From NCBI RefSeq assembly GCF_001509835.1, contig NZ_JXTJ01000003.1:558001-622000 (forward strand): a stretch of 64,000 nt of DNA. Direction: 5' to 3'. The notes beneath the pieces are model-generated. The model ran no database searches and was not told where the DNA came from. It worked only from the letters and a program-made list of their open reading frames with translations. Positions 54,400 through 64,000 of this stretch are shown piece after piece. A program made the position numbers and the translations under genes. Position 1 is the first letter of the stretch, and each line of letters opens with the position of its first letter. The DNA comes from Allobosea sp. WAO (GTDB lineage: Bacteria; Pseudomonadota; Alphaproteobacteria; Rhizobiales; Beijerinckiaceae).

Positions 54400-55416
54400 C
54401 TAAGCGGCCAGCGCTCCGACCCCGCCATCATGGAGATGGCAGGCCGCGACGTGGCCGGGCGCGATCTGCTTCAGCACCGGCCGCTCGGCCTTGCAGCGCG
54501 GTCCGGCCATCGGGCAGCGCGGGTGGAAATGGCAGCCCGTGGGCGGATGCAGGGGCGACGGAATCTCGCCCTTCAGAGGCGCAAAACGCTTCTTGCGCGC
54601 GGCGATCGACGGTACGTTGGCGAGTAGCGCCTGGGCGTACGGATGCTGCGGGCCCTTGAAGAGCTCGGCTGCCGGCGCCGCCTCGACGACGCGGCCGAGA
54701 TACATGATCACCACCCGATCCGAGAGGTGCCGGACCACGCTGAGATCGTGGCTGATGAACAGGTAAGTCAGGTTAAGTTCGTCGCGCAGTTTCATGAAAA
54801 GATTCAGGACCTGAGCCTGAATCGATACATCGAGTGCGGCGACGCTTTCGTCGCAGACTAGGAATTGCGGCTTCACCGCCAGTGCCCGGGCGATGCCGAT
54901 GCGCGCCCTCTGACCGCCCGAGAACTGGTGCGGGTAGCGTCGGCGATAGCTCGGGTCGAGCCCGACGCGTTCCAGCATTTCGACGACATAGGCGTCCTGC
55001 TGGGCCTTGTCGACGAGGCCGTGCACGACCGGTGCCTCGCCGACGATGTCGGTGACCCGCAGGCGCGGATTGAGCGAGGACATCGGGTCCTGGAAGATCA
55101 TCTGGATCGCCAGGGTGGCGGCGCGGCGCTGCTGCGCGTCCATTTCGTCGGTGAACTGCCCGCGCCAGGAGACCCGCCCGGCGCTCGGCGGGTGGATGCC
55201 GGCGACGACGCGCCCGAGCGTCGACTTGCCGCAGCCGGATTCGCCGACCAGCCCGACGACCTCGCCCTGGGTCACCGCGAGGTCGACCCCGTCGACCGCG
55301 TGGACCACCTGCTCGGTGTAGCCGGCGCCCATCCAGTTGGCGAATTTCGAGGCGGCGTCGAGCGGCTTGGTGAAGCGCTTGGAGACACCGTCGAGGGTCA
55401 GGATCGGCGCACTCAT
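54400..55416 (-). CDS. dppF: Dipeptide ABC transporter ATPase DppF
   Basis: This 338-residue ATPase has Walker A GESGCGKST, signature FSGGQRARIGIARAL and Walker B LVCDESVAALDVSIQ. The DESVAALD form of Walker B differs from the usual DEPTSALD but keeps the aspartate-glutamate pair. The C-terminal cysteine region (CHFHPRCPMAGPRCKAERP) is the [4Fe-4S]-like motif found in DppF/OppF. Its start overlaps dppD by 4 bases. Confidence 0.93.
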   Translation of the reverse strand: MSAPILTLDGVSKRFTKPLDAASKFANWMGAGYTEQVVHAVDGVDLAVTQGEVVGLVGESGCGKSTLGRVVAGIHPPSAGRVSWRGQFTDEMDAQQRRAATLAIQMIFQDPMSSLNPRLRVTDIVGEAPVVHGLVDKAQQDAYVVEMLERVGLDPSYRRRYPHQFSGGQRARIGIARALAVKPQFLVCDESVAALDVSIQAQVLNLFMKLRDELNLTYLFISHDLSVVRHLSDRVVIMYLGRVVEAAPAAELFKGPQHPYAQALLANVPSIAARKKRFAPLKGEIPSPLHPPTGCHFHPRCPMAGPRCKAERPVLKQIAPGHVAACHLHDGGVGALAA

Positions 55417-56396
55417 GCCGCGACTCCGGCGAGGTTCAGCGGGTGATGGCAGCGCACGCCGCGCTCCCCCGGAAAGGCGGTGACGGCTGGTGCCTGCGCG
55501 AGGCAGTCCGCCTGCGCGTAGTCGCAGCGCGGTGCGAAAGCGCAGCCTTGCGGCAGCTTGGCCAGCGACGGCGTCGAGCCGCGGATCTGGCGCAGCGGCG
55601 CGCCGGGTTCGCCCTCGGCGGGCAGCGAGCCGAGGAGGCCGCTGGTATAGGGATGGAGGGGCGTGTCGAGCACGGGATCGACCGCGCCGGTCTCGACGAT
55701 GCGACCGGCATACATCACCGCAATCCGGTCGGTGAGGCCGGCGACAACGCCGAGATCATGGGTGATCCAGACCAGCGCCGTGCCGGTCTCTGCGCAGAGC
55801 GACTGCATCTCGGCCAGGATCTGGCTCTGGATGGTGACGTCGAGCGCGGTTGTCGGCTCGTCGCAGATGATCAGCGGCGGGCGGTGCAGCAGGGCGATCG
55901 CGATCGCGACACGCTGGCGCATGCCGCCGGAGAACTGGTGCGGATAGGCATTGAGCCGCTCCTCGGGCGAGGGGATGCCGACCTTCGCGAGAGCGTCGCG
56001 GGAACGCTCCCGCGCCGCCTTGTGCGAGACCTTGTCATGGGCGGTGACGGCCTCGATCATCTGCGTGTCGACGCGCAGGACCGGGTTCAGCGTCATCATC
56101 GGGTCCTGGAAGATCATCGCAACCTCGCGGCCGCGGACCTTCCTGAAGCCTTCCTCGTCGAGCCCGACGAGTTCCTTGCCGTTGAGTTTGATCGAGCCCT
56201 CGACGATCTTCCCGGGCGGGTCGATCAGACCCATCACCGAGAAGCCGGTGACCGACTTGCCCGAGCCGGATTCACCGACGAGGCCGAGCACCTCGCCGCG
56301 GTTGACGTGGAAGGACACGCCATCGACCGACTTCACCGTGCCGGCGCGGGTGAAGAAATGGGTCTTCAGGCCGGCGACTTCGAGAACGGGCGCCAT
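55413..56396 (-). CDS. dppD: Dipeptide ABC transporter ATPase DppD
   Basis: This 327-residue ATPase has Walker [10 protein letters not shown], signature [15 protein letters not shown] and Walker [12 protein letters not shown], with the terminal Cys-rich segment [14 protein letters not shown]. It is placed directly after dppC (2-base gap). It is partnered with dppF to power dipeptide or related import. Confidence 0.93.
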   Translation of the reverse strand: MAPVLEVAGLKTHFFTRAGTVKSVDGVSFHVNRGEVLGLVGESGSGKSVTGFSVMGLIDPPGKIVEGSIKLNGKELVGLDEEGFRKVRGREVAMIFQDPMMTLNPVLRVDTQMIEAVTAHDKVSHKAARERSRDALAKVGIPSPEERLNAYPHQFSGGMRQRVAIAIALLHRPPLIICDEPTTALDVTIQSQILAEMQSLCAETGTALVWITHDLGVVAGLTDRIAVMYAGRIVETGAVDPVLDTPLHPYTSGLLGSLPAEGEPGAPLRQIRGSTPSLAKLPQGCAFAPRCDYAQADCLAQAPAVTAFPGERGVRCHHPLNLAGVAA

Positions 56397-56398
56397 GC

Positions 56399-57325
56399 TC
56401 ACTTCTCCAGCCGCGGGTTGAGCACATCGCGCAGGCGGTCGCCGACCAGGTTGATCGAGACGATGGTCAGGAGCAGCGCGATGCCGGGGAAGACCGAAAT
56501 CCAGTACTTGCCCGAGAGCATGTACTGGAAGCCGTTGGCGATCAGCACGCCGAGCGAGGGCTCGGTCTGGGGCAGTCCGACGCCGAGGAAGGAGAGGGTG
56601 GCTTCGAGCGAGATCGCATGCGCCGTCTGCACGGTGACGATGACGATCACCGGGGCGAGGCAGTTCGGCAGGATGTGCCGGAACACCGTGCGGGCGTGGG
56701 AGAGGCCGAGCGACTGCGCTGCCTCGACATATTCCTTGCGCCGCTCGACCAGCGCCGAGCCGCGCACGGTGCGGGCGTAATAGGCCCATTGCACCATCAC
56801 CAGCGCGATGATGATCTTGTCGACGCCCTTGCCGAGCGCCGCCACCAGGATCAACGCGACGAGCACCGAGGGCAGCGAGAGCTGCAGGTCGACGATGCGC
56901 ATGATGATGTTCTCGGTGCGCCCGCCGGCATAGGCGGCGATCAGGCCGATCGCCATGCCGACGCTGGCGGCGAGGATGCCCGAGAAGGCGCCGACCATCA
57001 GCGAGATGCGCAGGCCGTAGAGGATGCCGGAGAGCAGGTCGCGCCCGACGCCGTCCGAGCCCAGCCACATGGTGAAGCCTTCGCCGGCGACGTCGCCCGG
57101 CGGCAGGCGCGAATCCATCACGTCGACGCTGGCGAGGTCGTAAGGATTCTGCGGCGCGATCAGCGGTGCCGCCAGTGCTAGCAGCACGATGACGACGAAC
57201 AGGCCGAGACCGAAGGCGGCAAGCCTGTCCTCGAAGAAGGAGCGGGCGAAGCGCCGGAACGGCGTCTCCTCCTTCGCTTCGACCGGCGGGGTGGCAACGG
57301 CGGTGGGCAAGGTGGCCTCGCTCAT
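56399..57325 (-). CDS. dppC: Dipeptide ABC transporter permease DppC
   Basis: This 308-residue permease has an N-terminal cytoplasmic tail, the first membrane segment LGLFVVIVLLALAAPLIAP, the motif WLGSDGVGRDLLSGILYG and the EAA loop AAQSLGLSHARTVFRHILPN. The ATG at 57325 overlaps the dppB stop by 4 bases. Confidence 0.93.
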   Translation of the reverse strand: MSEATLPTAVATPPVEAKEETPFRRFARSFFEDRLAAFGLGLFVVIVLLALAAPLIAPQNPYDLASVDVMDSRLPPGDVAGEGFTMWLGSDGVGRDLLSGILYGLRISLMVGAFSGILAASVGMAIGLIAAYAGGRTENIIMRIVDLQLSLPSVLVALILVAALGKGVDKIIIALVMVQWAYYARTVRGSALVERRKEYVEAAQSLGLSHARTVFRHILPNCLAPVIVIVTVQTAHAISLEATLSFLGVGLPQTEPSLGVLIANGFQYMLSGKYWISVFPGIALLLTIVSINLVGDRLRDVLNPRLEK

Positions 57326-58299
57326 GAGGTGGCCTCCGTCAGGCGCACGCGTGGATCGAGCGCGGAATAAATCAGGTCGACCAGGAGGTTGATCGTGACG
57401 AACAGCACCACGACGACCATGACATAGGCGACGATGACAGGCCGATCGAGGCGAGTAATCGCCTCGAGCAGCAGGCGGCCCATGCCGGGCCAGGCGAAGA
57501 TCGTCTCGGTCACCACCGAGAAGGCGACCAGCGAGCCGAATTCGAGCCCGAGCACGGTGACGATCGGGATCATGATGTTTTTCAGGATGTGGACGCCGAT
57601 GATCCGGCTCTGCGACAGGCCTTTGGCCCTCGCGAACTTGACATAGTCCATCAGCGCCGCCTCGCGGGCGCCGGCCCGGGCGAGGCGGATCACCAGCGAG
57701 ATCTTGAGCAGAGCGAGGTTGAGCGCCGGCAGGGCGACATGCTGCCAGCCCTTGAGCGAGAGCAGCGAGGTGTCGATGCCGAGGATCGAGACGGTCGGTC
57801 CGCGACCAGTGGCGGGCAGCCAGCCGAGGCTTACGGCGAAGGTCAGGATCAGCATCAGGCCGACCCAGAAGGTCGGCAGCGAGAAGCCGAGGATCGAGAT
57901 CGCCATGATCAGTCGCGAGATCCGGCTCTCCGGCTTCAGCCCCGCATAGAGGCCGAGCGGCAGGCCGATCAGGATCGCCATGAAGAGGGCAACGAAGGCG
58001 AGTTCGAGCGTCGCCGGCATGCGGTGCAGGATCAGCTTGATCGCCGATTCGCCATGCACGAAGGAGCGGCCGAGATCGCCCTGGACGGCGTTCTTCAGGA
58101 AGATCAGGAACTGTTCCCAGATCGGCCGGTCGAGACCGAGCGCGCGCGCCGTTTCGGCGATCTGCTGCTGGTCCATCTCGGGCGAGATCAGCATGTAGAT
58201 GGGATCGCCGACGACGTTGACGCCGAAGAAGACGATCACGAGCATCGCCGCGATGACGAATAGCGCTTGCGCCAGGCGGCGCAGGACGAATGCCAGCAT
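57322..58299 (-). CDS. dppB: Dipeptide ABC transporter permease DppB
   Basis: This 325-residue permease has six membrane segments. The N-terminal LAQALFVIAAMLVIVFFGVNVVGDP and the loop FARAKGLSQSRIIGVHILKNIMIP are DppB-type. It lies 146 bases downstream of the binding-protein gene, separated by a terminator-like hairpin, so permease and ATPase expression should be lower than that of the binding protein. Confidence 0.93.
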   Translation of the reverse strand: MLAFVLRRLAQALFVIAAMLVIVFFGVNVVGDPIYMLISPEMDQQQIAETARALGLDRPIWEQFLIFLKNAVQGDLGRSFVHGESAIKLILHRMPATLELAFVALFMAILIGLPLGLYAGLKPESRISRLIMAISILGFSLPTFWVGLMLILTFAVSLGWLPATGRGPTVSILGIDTSLLSLKGWQHVALPALNLALLKISLVIRLARAGAREAALMDYVKFARAKGLSQSRIIGVHILKNIMIPIVTVLGLEFGSLVAFSVVTETIFAWPGMGRLLLEAITRLDRPVIVAYVMVVVVLFVTINLLVDLIYSALDPRVRLTEATS

Positions 58300-58377
58300 G
58301 GTCCGGGACCTTCCGGAGCGGGATGCGAAACGCCAACCGACCGGTGTTCCGGCCGGATGGCGCCCTCACATTCCAAC

Positions 58378-58427
58378 AAGAAAAAAGTTTCGCGCCGTCC
58401 GGACCGGGCTTCAAGCGGGTCCGGACG
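58378..58427 (-). terminator. Intrinsic terminator/attenuator between dppA and dppB
   Basis: CGTCCGGACC (58396-58405) pairs with GGTCCGGACG (58418-58427), a 10-bp stem. On the reverse strand it is followed by GGCGCGAAACTTTTTTCTTG. Position and U-run suggest partial termination after dppA. Confidence 0.8.
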
Positions 58428-58445
58428 GGCGTCGAGGTGTCCGGC

Positions 58446-60047
<1,602 letters not shown>

Positions 60048-60175
60048 TCTGCCCTCCCGATGGCCTAAGCCACCATCTTGAACAACTGAACCATGACTGG
60101 CGAGTCGCCGGTTGCCCGGAACTTCCCCCTCTCTCGCCTTGGCGCGGACCCTAGAGCCGTTTTCTATGCTTGTAA

Positions 60176-60202
60176 ATTATAGCTGGTGGTAGACTGTATA
60201 AT
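60176..60202. promoter_or_regulatory. Divergent dppA / lysR promoter with symmetric TATAAT elements
   Basis: ATTATA at 60176-60181 and TATAAT at 60197-60202 are inverted repeats 15 bases apart. Each reads as a perfect -10 hexamer, one facing dppA and one facing the LysR gene. The T-rich/A-rich dyad also resembles a LysR-type binding site, so the two transcripts may compete. The remainder of the gap 60048-60258 holds only leader sequence. Confidence 0.55.
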
Positions 60203-60258
60203 GTCGGCGCATATTCGAATGCGGCATGGGGATAACTGCAGGATCGAGGGCGGTTCCG

Positions 60259-61200
60259 ATGGAAAAGCGGGTGGCCGGCAAGGTGGGAGCAAGGCAGGCG
60301 CCCAGCCTGCGCGAGCTCGAGATCCTGCAGGCAATGATCGCGACCCGGAAAACCGTGGCCGCGGCGCAGATGCTCGGCATCTCGCAGCCGGCGGTGTCGC
60401 GAGCGCTCGCAACCCTCGAAGCGCATGTCGGCCGGCCGCTCTTCCTGCGCGAGGGCGGACGCCTGGTGCCGACCGGCGACGCCTTCGCGCTGGAGGCGGA
60501 GGCACAGCCGGTTTTCGATGCGCTGCAGCGTCTGGCGGGTTGGCCCGGGCAGACGGCGATGGCGAGCGTTCTGCGCATCGCCGCGGCGACGACGCTGGCT
60601 CAGTTCGTGCTGCCGCCCGTGCTGGCGCACTTCCGGATTCAGGAGCCGGATGTCGTCGCCAATGTCGAGATCGGCACCAGCACCTCCGTGATCGCACTGG
60701 TTGCCGACCGCGCCGCCGATATCGGCCTGGTCGACGTGCCCGTGCCGCATATCGGCGTTCGCAACGAGGTGTTTCGCGAGGCCGTGGCGCATGTGGTGAT
60801 GCCGGAGGACCATCCGCTCGCCGCCCACGCGCTGATCGCGCCGCGTGACCTTGCCGACGAGCCGCTGATCGCCGCGGCACGGCGCTTTCCGGTTCGCTTC
60901 GAGGCCGACCGGGCCTTCGCCGACGCCGGCGTCGCGCCCCGGCTGGTCGCCGAAGGGGCGACTGCGACCTTCATGGCGGAGCTGGTGCGCCAGCGCGTCG
61001 GGCTCGCGCTGCTCAATCCCTTTCCGCTGACGCTCGGCGGCATGCAGGGGCTGGCGGCACGTCGCTTCGCGCCGCGGATCGTCTATCGCACCTCGCTGCT
61101 CTTCCCCGCGACCGGCCCGGTCGTTCCGGCGGCGCGCCGCTTCGCGGACCTCCTGCGCGCCTGGCAGCCCGAGGACGGGCTGACCACGCCGATCAGGTGA
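60259..61200 (+). CDS. LysR-family transcriptional regulator
   Basis: This 313-residue protein has an N-terminal winged helix (about 15-75: LRELEILQAMIATRKTVAAAQMLGISQPAVSRALATLEAHVGRPLF across 60307-60450) and a C-terminal LysR substrate-binding domain (IAAATTLAQFVLPPVL onward). The ATG at 60259 has GAGGG upstream; 60226 is an alternative. Divergence from dppA makes this the likely regulator of the peptide importer, with the imported compound or a product as co-inducer. Confidence 0.9.
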   Translation: MEKRVAGKVGARQAPSLRELEILQAMIATRKTVAAAQMLGISQPAVSRALATLEAHVGRPLFLREGGRLVPTGDAFALEAEAQPVFDALQRLAGWPGQTAMASVLRIAAATTLAQFVLPPVLAHFRIQEPDVVANVEIGTSTSVIALVADRAADIGLVDVPVPHIGVRNEVFREAVAHVVMPEDHPLAAHALIAPRDLADEPLIAAARRFPVRFEADRAFADAGVAPRLVAEGATATFMAELVRQRVGLALLNPFPLTLGGMQGLAARRFAPRIVYRTSLLFPATGPVVPAARRFADLLRAWQPEDGLTTPIR

Positions 61201-61218
61201 GCTGGGCGATCAGAAAAA

Positions 61219-61455
61219 TCAGAACGCTTTGAAGGTGATGATGGTGTGGGTGTCGGCGATCTCGGGGATCGACTGCACCTTCTCGGCGACGAAATGGCCG
61301 ATATCGACATCGGCGGCGACATGGAACTTGGCCAGGATGTCGTAATTGCCGGCGGTCGAGTAGATTTCGGAGGCGATCTCGCGGTCGGCGAGTTCGCTCG
61401 CGACCTCATAGGTCTTGCCGAGCTTGCACTTGATCTCGACGAAGAAGGTCTGCAT
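61219..61455 (-). CDS. Stand-alone Lrp/AsnC ligand-binding (RAM) domain protein
   Basis: This 78-residue protein is only the ligand-binding alpha-beta domain of Lrp/AsnC regulators (TFFVEIKCKLGKTYEVASELAD; IYSTAGNYDILAKFHVAADVDIG), without the DNA-binding helix-turn-helix. The ATG at 61455 gives a start right at the first strand. Stand-alone RAM domains bind amino acids and may tune full-length Lrp proteins by mixed oligomers. Its neighbours, asparaginase and hydrolase genes, fit amino-acid sensing. Confidence 0.85.
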   Translation of the reverse strand: MQTFFVEIKCKLGKTYEVASELADREIASEIYSTAGNYDILAKFHVAADVDIGHFVAEKVQSIPEIADTHTIITFKAF

Positions 61456-61514
61456 CGCGCGCTCCGGAACCCTGTGCCCTGAATCGCTTCTGGATAGAGG
61501 CTTGCGCCGGAAGA

Positions 61515-62339
61515 TCAAGCGCCGGCGAGGGCGGCGATGCGCCGGCACATGGCGCTTTCAGGATCGGGAAGCGTCGCCAGCACGGTAAAGTGGTTGGCGC
61601 CCTCGATCTCCTCATAGCGCGTCCGGACGCCGCCGAGACCCCAGACATCGGTGATGCGCCGGCTCTGCTTCAGGTACTCCTCGCTCTCGGCCCCACCGAC
61701 CACGGCGTCCATGATCAGCCCTGAAGGGGCCGGCCAGAACAGCGGGCTTTCCAGCTCCGCTCCTTCCATCGTGAGGCCCAGCGCGTTGTTGATGCTGGTC
61801 TCGGTCAGCGGCTTCAGATTGTAGAGGCCGGAAATGCCATAGGCGGCATGGACCAGATGGGTCGGCAGCTCGGGGTCGACATTCTTCCAGTCGGTGGCGA
61901 GCAGGCAGGCCGAGAGCTGGCCACCGGCCGAATGCCCGGCCGCCACCACCGGCAGGTTGAAGCGCCGCCAGATCGCCGCTGCCGCCTGCTGCATCTCCCA
62001 GACTATATGGCCGACATCGACCTGCGGGCTGAGATCGTAGCCGGTGACGGCGACCGGCACGCCGAGCCGGTTCAGCCCGCGCGCCATATGCGAGAAATAG
62101 CTGGGGTCGAGCGCCTGCCAGTAGCCGCCATGGATGAACATAACGATCGCCCGGCTGTTCACCGTCTCCGGCTTGAACAGGTCGTAATACTGGCGCGGGC
62201 TCTCGCCATAGCTGATGCCGAGCTCCGAGACGGCTTCGCTGCGATAGGCGGCGGCATCCGCCGCCCAACCGGCGATCAGCGCGGGATGCTCGGGCACACG
62301 GGCGCGGTTGTTGTATTGCGTCTCGTAATCCTGGGACAT
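61515..62339 (-). CDS. Alpha/beta hydrolase, arylformamidase-like
   Basis: This 274-residue alpha/beta hydrolase has the oxyanion motif MFIHGGYWQALD and nucleophile elbow AGHSAGG (Ser within GHSAG), with the final histidine probably in EGANHFTVL. HGGYW plus GHSAGG is the pattern of AFMID-type kynurenine formamidases, but related carboxylesterases share it. No kyn genes are adjacent. It is divergent from the asparaginase gene across 117 bases. Confidence 0.8.
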   Translation of the reverse strand: MSQDYETQYNNRARVPEHPALIAGWAADAAAYRSEAVSELGISYGESPRQYYDLFKPETVNSRAIVMFIHGGYWQALDPSYFSHMARGLNRLGVPVAVTGYDLSPQVDVGHIVWEMQQAAAAIWRRFNLPVVAAGHSAGGQLSACLLATDWKNVDPELPTHLVHAAYGISGLYNLKPLTETSINNALGLTMEGAELESPLFWPAPSGLIMDAVVGGAESEEYLKQSRRITDVWGLGGVRTRYEEIEGANHFTVLATLPDPESAMCRRIAALAGA

Positions 62340-62456
62340 GTCGTTCCGGCTGATGGGAGAGGTCTGCCGCGACGGGCGCCCGCCACTCTGCGCCATGGTC
62401 TTTGACAGGTCGAGCGACAAACGCGACAAACCCGGCACAGTTCCCCGGAGACAGCC

Positions 62457-63470
62457 ATGGACAATCCCGTTCTCGCCGAAGTCACGCGTGGCGGCGTCGT
62501 CGAATCGCGCCATCGCGGCGCGGCGATCGTGGTCGATGCAGACGGGGCCGTGGTGCTGGCGCTCGGCGATGTCGAGCGCCCGGTCTTCCCGCGCTCGGCG
62601 GTCAAGGCGCTGCAGGCGCTGCCATTGCTGGAAAGCGGCGCCGCCGACCGCTACGGCCTGACGCCGGCCGAGATCGCCCTCGCCGTCGCCTCGCATTCCG
62701 GCGAGGAGGCGCATGCGCAGGCGGCGCTCGGCATGCTCCGTAAGGCGGGGCGCGAGGCCGGCTGCCTCGAATGCGGCGCGCATTGGCCGATGGGCGAGGC
62801 AGCCGCCCGCGCCCTCGCGAAGGCGGGCAAGGAGCCGACCGCTCTCAACAATAACTGCTCGGGCAAGCATGCCGGCTTCGTCTGCCTCGCCTGCGGTCTC
62901 GACGAGGACACGGCGGGTTACGTGAAGCCCGGCCATGCCGTGCAGCGTGCCGTCAGGGAGGCGCTGGAGGAGACGACCGGCGCCGCCCATAAAAGCGAGC
63001 TCTCCGGCACCGATGGCTGCTCGATCCCGACCTATGCCGTGCCGCTGAAGGCGCTGGCGCTCGGCTTCGCCCGCTTCGGCACCGGCCATGGCTTCGGTCC
63101 GCAGCGCGCCGACGCGGCGCGGCGGATCCGCCAGGCGGTGGCGGCCAATCCCTTCATGGTCGCCGGCACCGGCCGCTTCGACACCCGTTTCATGGAGGTC
63201 TTCGGGGCGCGCGCCTTCATCAAGACCGGCGCGGAAGGTGTCTATTGCGGCTCGCTGCCGGAGCTGGGCTACGGCATCGCCCTGAAATGCGACGATGGCG
63301 CCGGCCGGGCCACAGAGATCGCGATGGCGGCCCTGGTCGAGCGTTTCCTGCCGCCGCTGGCAGGGCAGGAGGAGGCGTTCGCGCCCTTCCGCGAGACGGT
63401 GCTGAAGAACTGGAACGGCATCGAGGTCGGGCGGGTCAGGGCCGCCGGAAGGCTTGTCGGCGCTGCTTGA
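62457..63470 (+). CDS. L-asparaginase, Rhizobium-type (class 3)
   Basis: This 337-residue enzyme hydrolyses asparagine to aspartate and ammonia and is unrelated to the E. coli enzymes; the fold is serine-beta-lactamase-like. Key residues of Rhizobium etli ReAV appear here shifted by one: S47-x-x-K50 in RSAVK, S79 and H80 in ASHSGEE, the metal-site residues C134 and K137 in NNCSGKHAG, and C188 in GTDGC. The region GMLRKAGREAGCLECGAHWP is also typical. It starts just upstream of a SulP permease gene on the same strand (51-base gap). The asparaginase assignment is strong; substrate range is untested. Confidence 0.92.
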   Translation: MDNPVLAEVTRGGVVESRHRGAAIVVDADGAVVLALGDVERPVFPRSAVKALQALPLLESGAADRYGLTPAEIALAVASHSGEEAHAQAALGMLRKAGREAGCLECGAHWPMGEAAARALAKAGKEPTALNNNCSGKHAGFVCLACGLDEDTAGYVKPGHAVQRAVREALEETTGAAHKSELSGTDGCSIPTYAVPLKALALGFARFGTGHGFGPQRADAARRIRQAVAANPFMVAGTGRFDTRFMEVFGARAFIKTGAEGVYCGSLPELGYGIALKCDDGAGRATEIAMAALVERFLPPLAGQEEAFAPFRETVLKNWNGIEVGRVRAAGRLVGAA

Positions 63471-63521
63471 CGCCGGCCGGGGCCTGCGCGCAGGCTCGAC
63501 CTGCCCGATCGGGTCCGCTGC

Positions 63522-64000
63522 ATGCCGCAAGATCTCGACACTGCTGAGCGCTCAGCCGTCGCCAATGGAGGCGGCTCCTTCGGTCGTGACCTGCTCGCCG
63601 GGCTGACGCTGGCCGCAATCACCATCCCCGAGCAGATGGCGACGGCGCAGCTCGGCGGTTTCGAGCCGCAGCTCGGCTTCTTTGCCTTCGTCGCGGCGAC
63701 GCTCGGCTTCGCCTGCTTCGGCGCCAGCCGTGTGCTGACGGCCGGCGCCGATTCGACGATCACACCGATCTTCGTCAGCGGCCTCGCGGCGCTTGCCGCG
63801 AGTGGCGCCTTTCCGCCGGGGGCACCCGCTTTCCTGGCTCTCCTCGTCGGCATCGCCCTGCTGATCGCGGGAGCGCTCAGGCTTGGCTGGATCGCCGACC
63901 TGCTTTCGGTACCGGTCCTGACCGGTTTTCTCGCGGGAATCGCGATCCACATTGTGGTTTCGCAACTGCCCGGACTCCTCGGCATTCCCGGCGGCGGCCA
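63522..64000 (+). CDS. SulP-family anion permease (5' part, runs off the window)
   Basis: From the ATG at 63522 the frame stays open to the window end (about 159 residues). The sequence FGRDLLAGLTLAAITIPEQMATAQLGGFEPQ is the diagnostic first transmembrane stretch of SulP permeases (sulfate, bicarbonate, dicarboxylate). Later segments LTAGADSTITPIFV and LGWIADLLSVPVLTGFLAGIAIHI match the family's third to fifth segments. Membrane helices are continuous. It may be co-transcribed with the asparaginase gene. The substrate and the presence of a C-terminal STAS domain cannot be judged from this fragment. Confidence 0.88.
   Translation, partial: MPQDLDTAERSAVANGGGSFGRDLLAGLTLAAITIPEQMATAQLGGFEPQLGFFAFVAATLGFACFGASRVLTAGADSTITPIFVSGLAALAASGAFPPGAPAFLALLVGIALLIAGALRLGWIADLLSVPVLTGFLAGIAIHIVVSQLPGLLGIPGGG

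Noticed and set aside
52358..54403. 681-codon plus-strand frame
   Set aside because: It is antisense to maeB, whose catalytic and cofactor motifs are unmistakable; the shadow has composition bias only.

Overview
The window reads as a chromosomal segment of a high-GC alphaproteobacterium of the order Hyphomicrobiales (Rhizobiales); a Bosea-like genus is my best guess, but this is inference. Supporting signs are a giant GPR-type polar-growth protein, a Rhizobium-type (class 3) asparaginase, a STAS-fused MlaE, a full CtrA-type box, a FixK2-type box and many short palindromic intergenic repeats. I see no prophage, insertion sequence, CRISPR array, rRNA or tRNA. Gene density is high and no gene-free stretch exceeds about 290 bases.

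Layout. (1) 1-631: a SoxR-type MerR regulator divergent from a flavin reductase cut by the window edge, with a perfect operator between them. (2) 0.8-4.8 kb: a creatininase-family hydrolase divergent from an NMT1/SsuA-type ABC importer. (3) 4.9-10.8 kb: a conserved unknown protein, an MFS permease and an MlaE-F-D-lipoprotein lipid transporter. (4) 11-13 kb: an EthD-family protein and the protein AMPylase SelO. (5) 13.1-20.8 kb: a 2182-residue membrane-anchored coiled-coil repeat protein (GPR-like), a divergent single-domain Hpt protein and an adrenodoxin-type ferredoxin. (6) 20.8-25.1 kb: an MFS permease, a universal stress protein behind a FixK-type box, a membrane protein, a CoxE-type VWA protein and HU. 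(7) 25.3-33.4 kb: an FAD monooxygenase, a glycerophosphodiesterase, a PilZ protein behind a CtrA-type box, and a branched-chain-type ABC importer operon ending in a cupin.

(8) 33.5-44.3 kb is a purine island: xdhA-xdhB-xdhC run into a nucleoside/purine-type ABC importer (double ATPase, two permeases, BMP-family binding protein) as one operon whose first seven genes overlap or nearly abut, divergent from guanine deaminase guaD across a perfect inverted repeat. (9) 44.3-45.4 kb: a GSU2403-type nucleotidyltransferase-fold gene preceded by two tandem 27-bp palindromes. (10) 45.4-51.8 kb: an oligopeptide importer operon followed by a D-amino-acid aminotransferase. (11) 52.0-54.3 kb: NADP-malic enzyme maeB. 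(12) 54.4-61.2 kb: a second dipeptide-type importer with a terminator/attenuator between the binding protein and the permeases, divergent from a LysR regulator. (13) 61.2-64 kb: a stand-alone Lrp RAM-domain protein, an arylformamidase-like hydrolase, a class 3 L-asparaginase and the start of a SulP permease.

The theme is nitrogen and carbon scavenging (purines, peptides, D-amino acids, asparagine, probably aromatics) interleaved with envelope and cell-cycle functions. The least explained features are the tandem palindromes in front of the nucleotidyltransferase-fold gene, a HindIII-centred palindrome shared by three separate loci, and the repeat architecture of the GPR-like giant protein.
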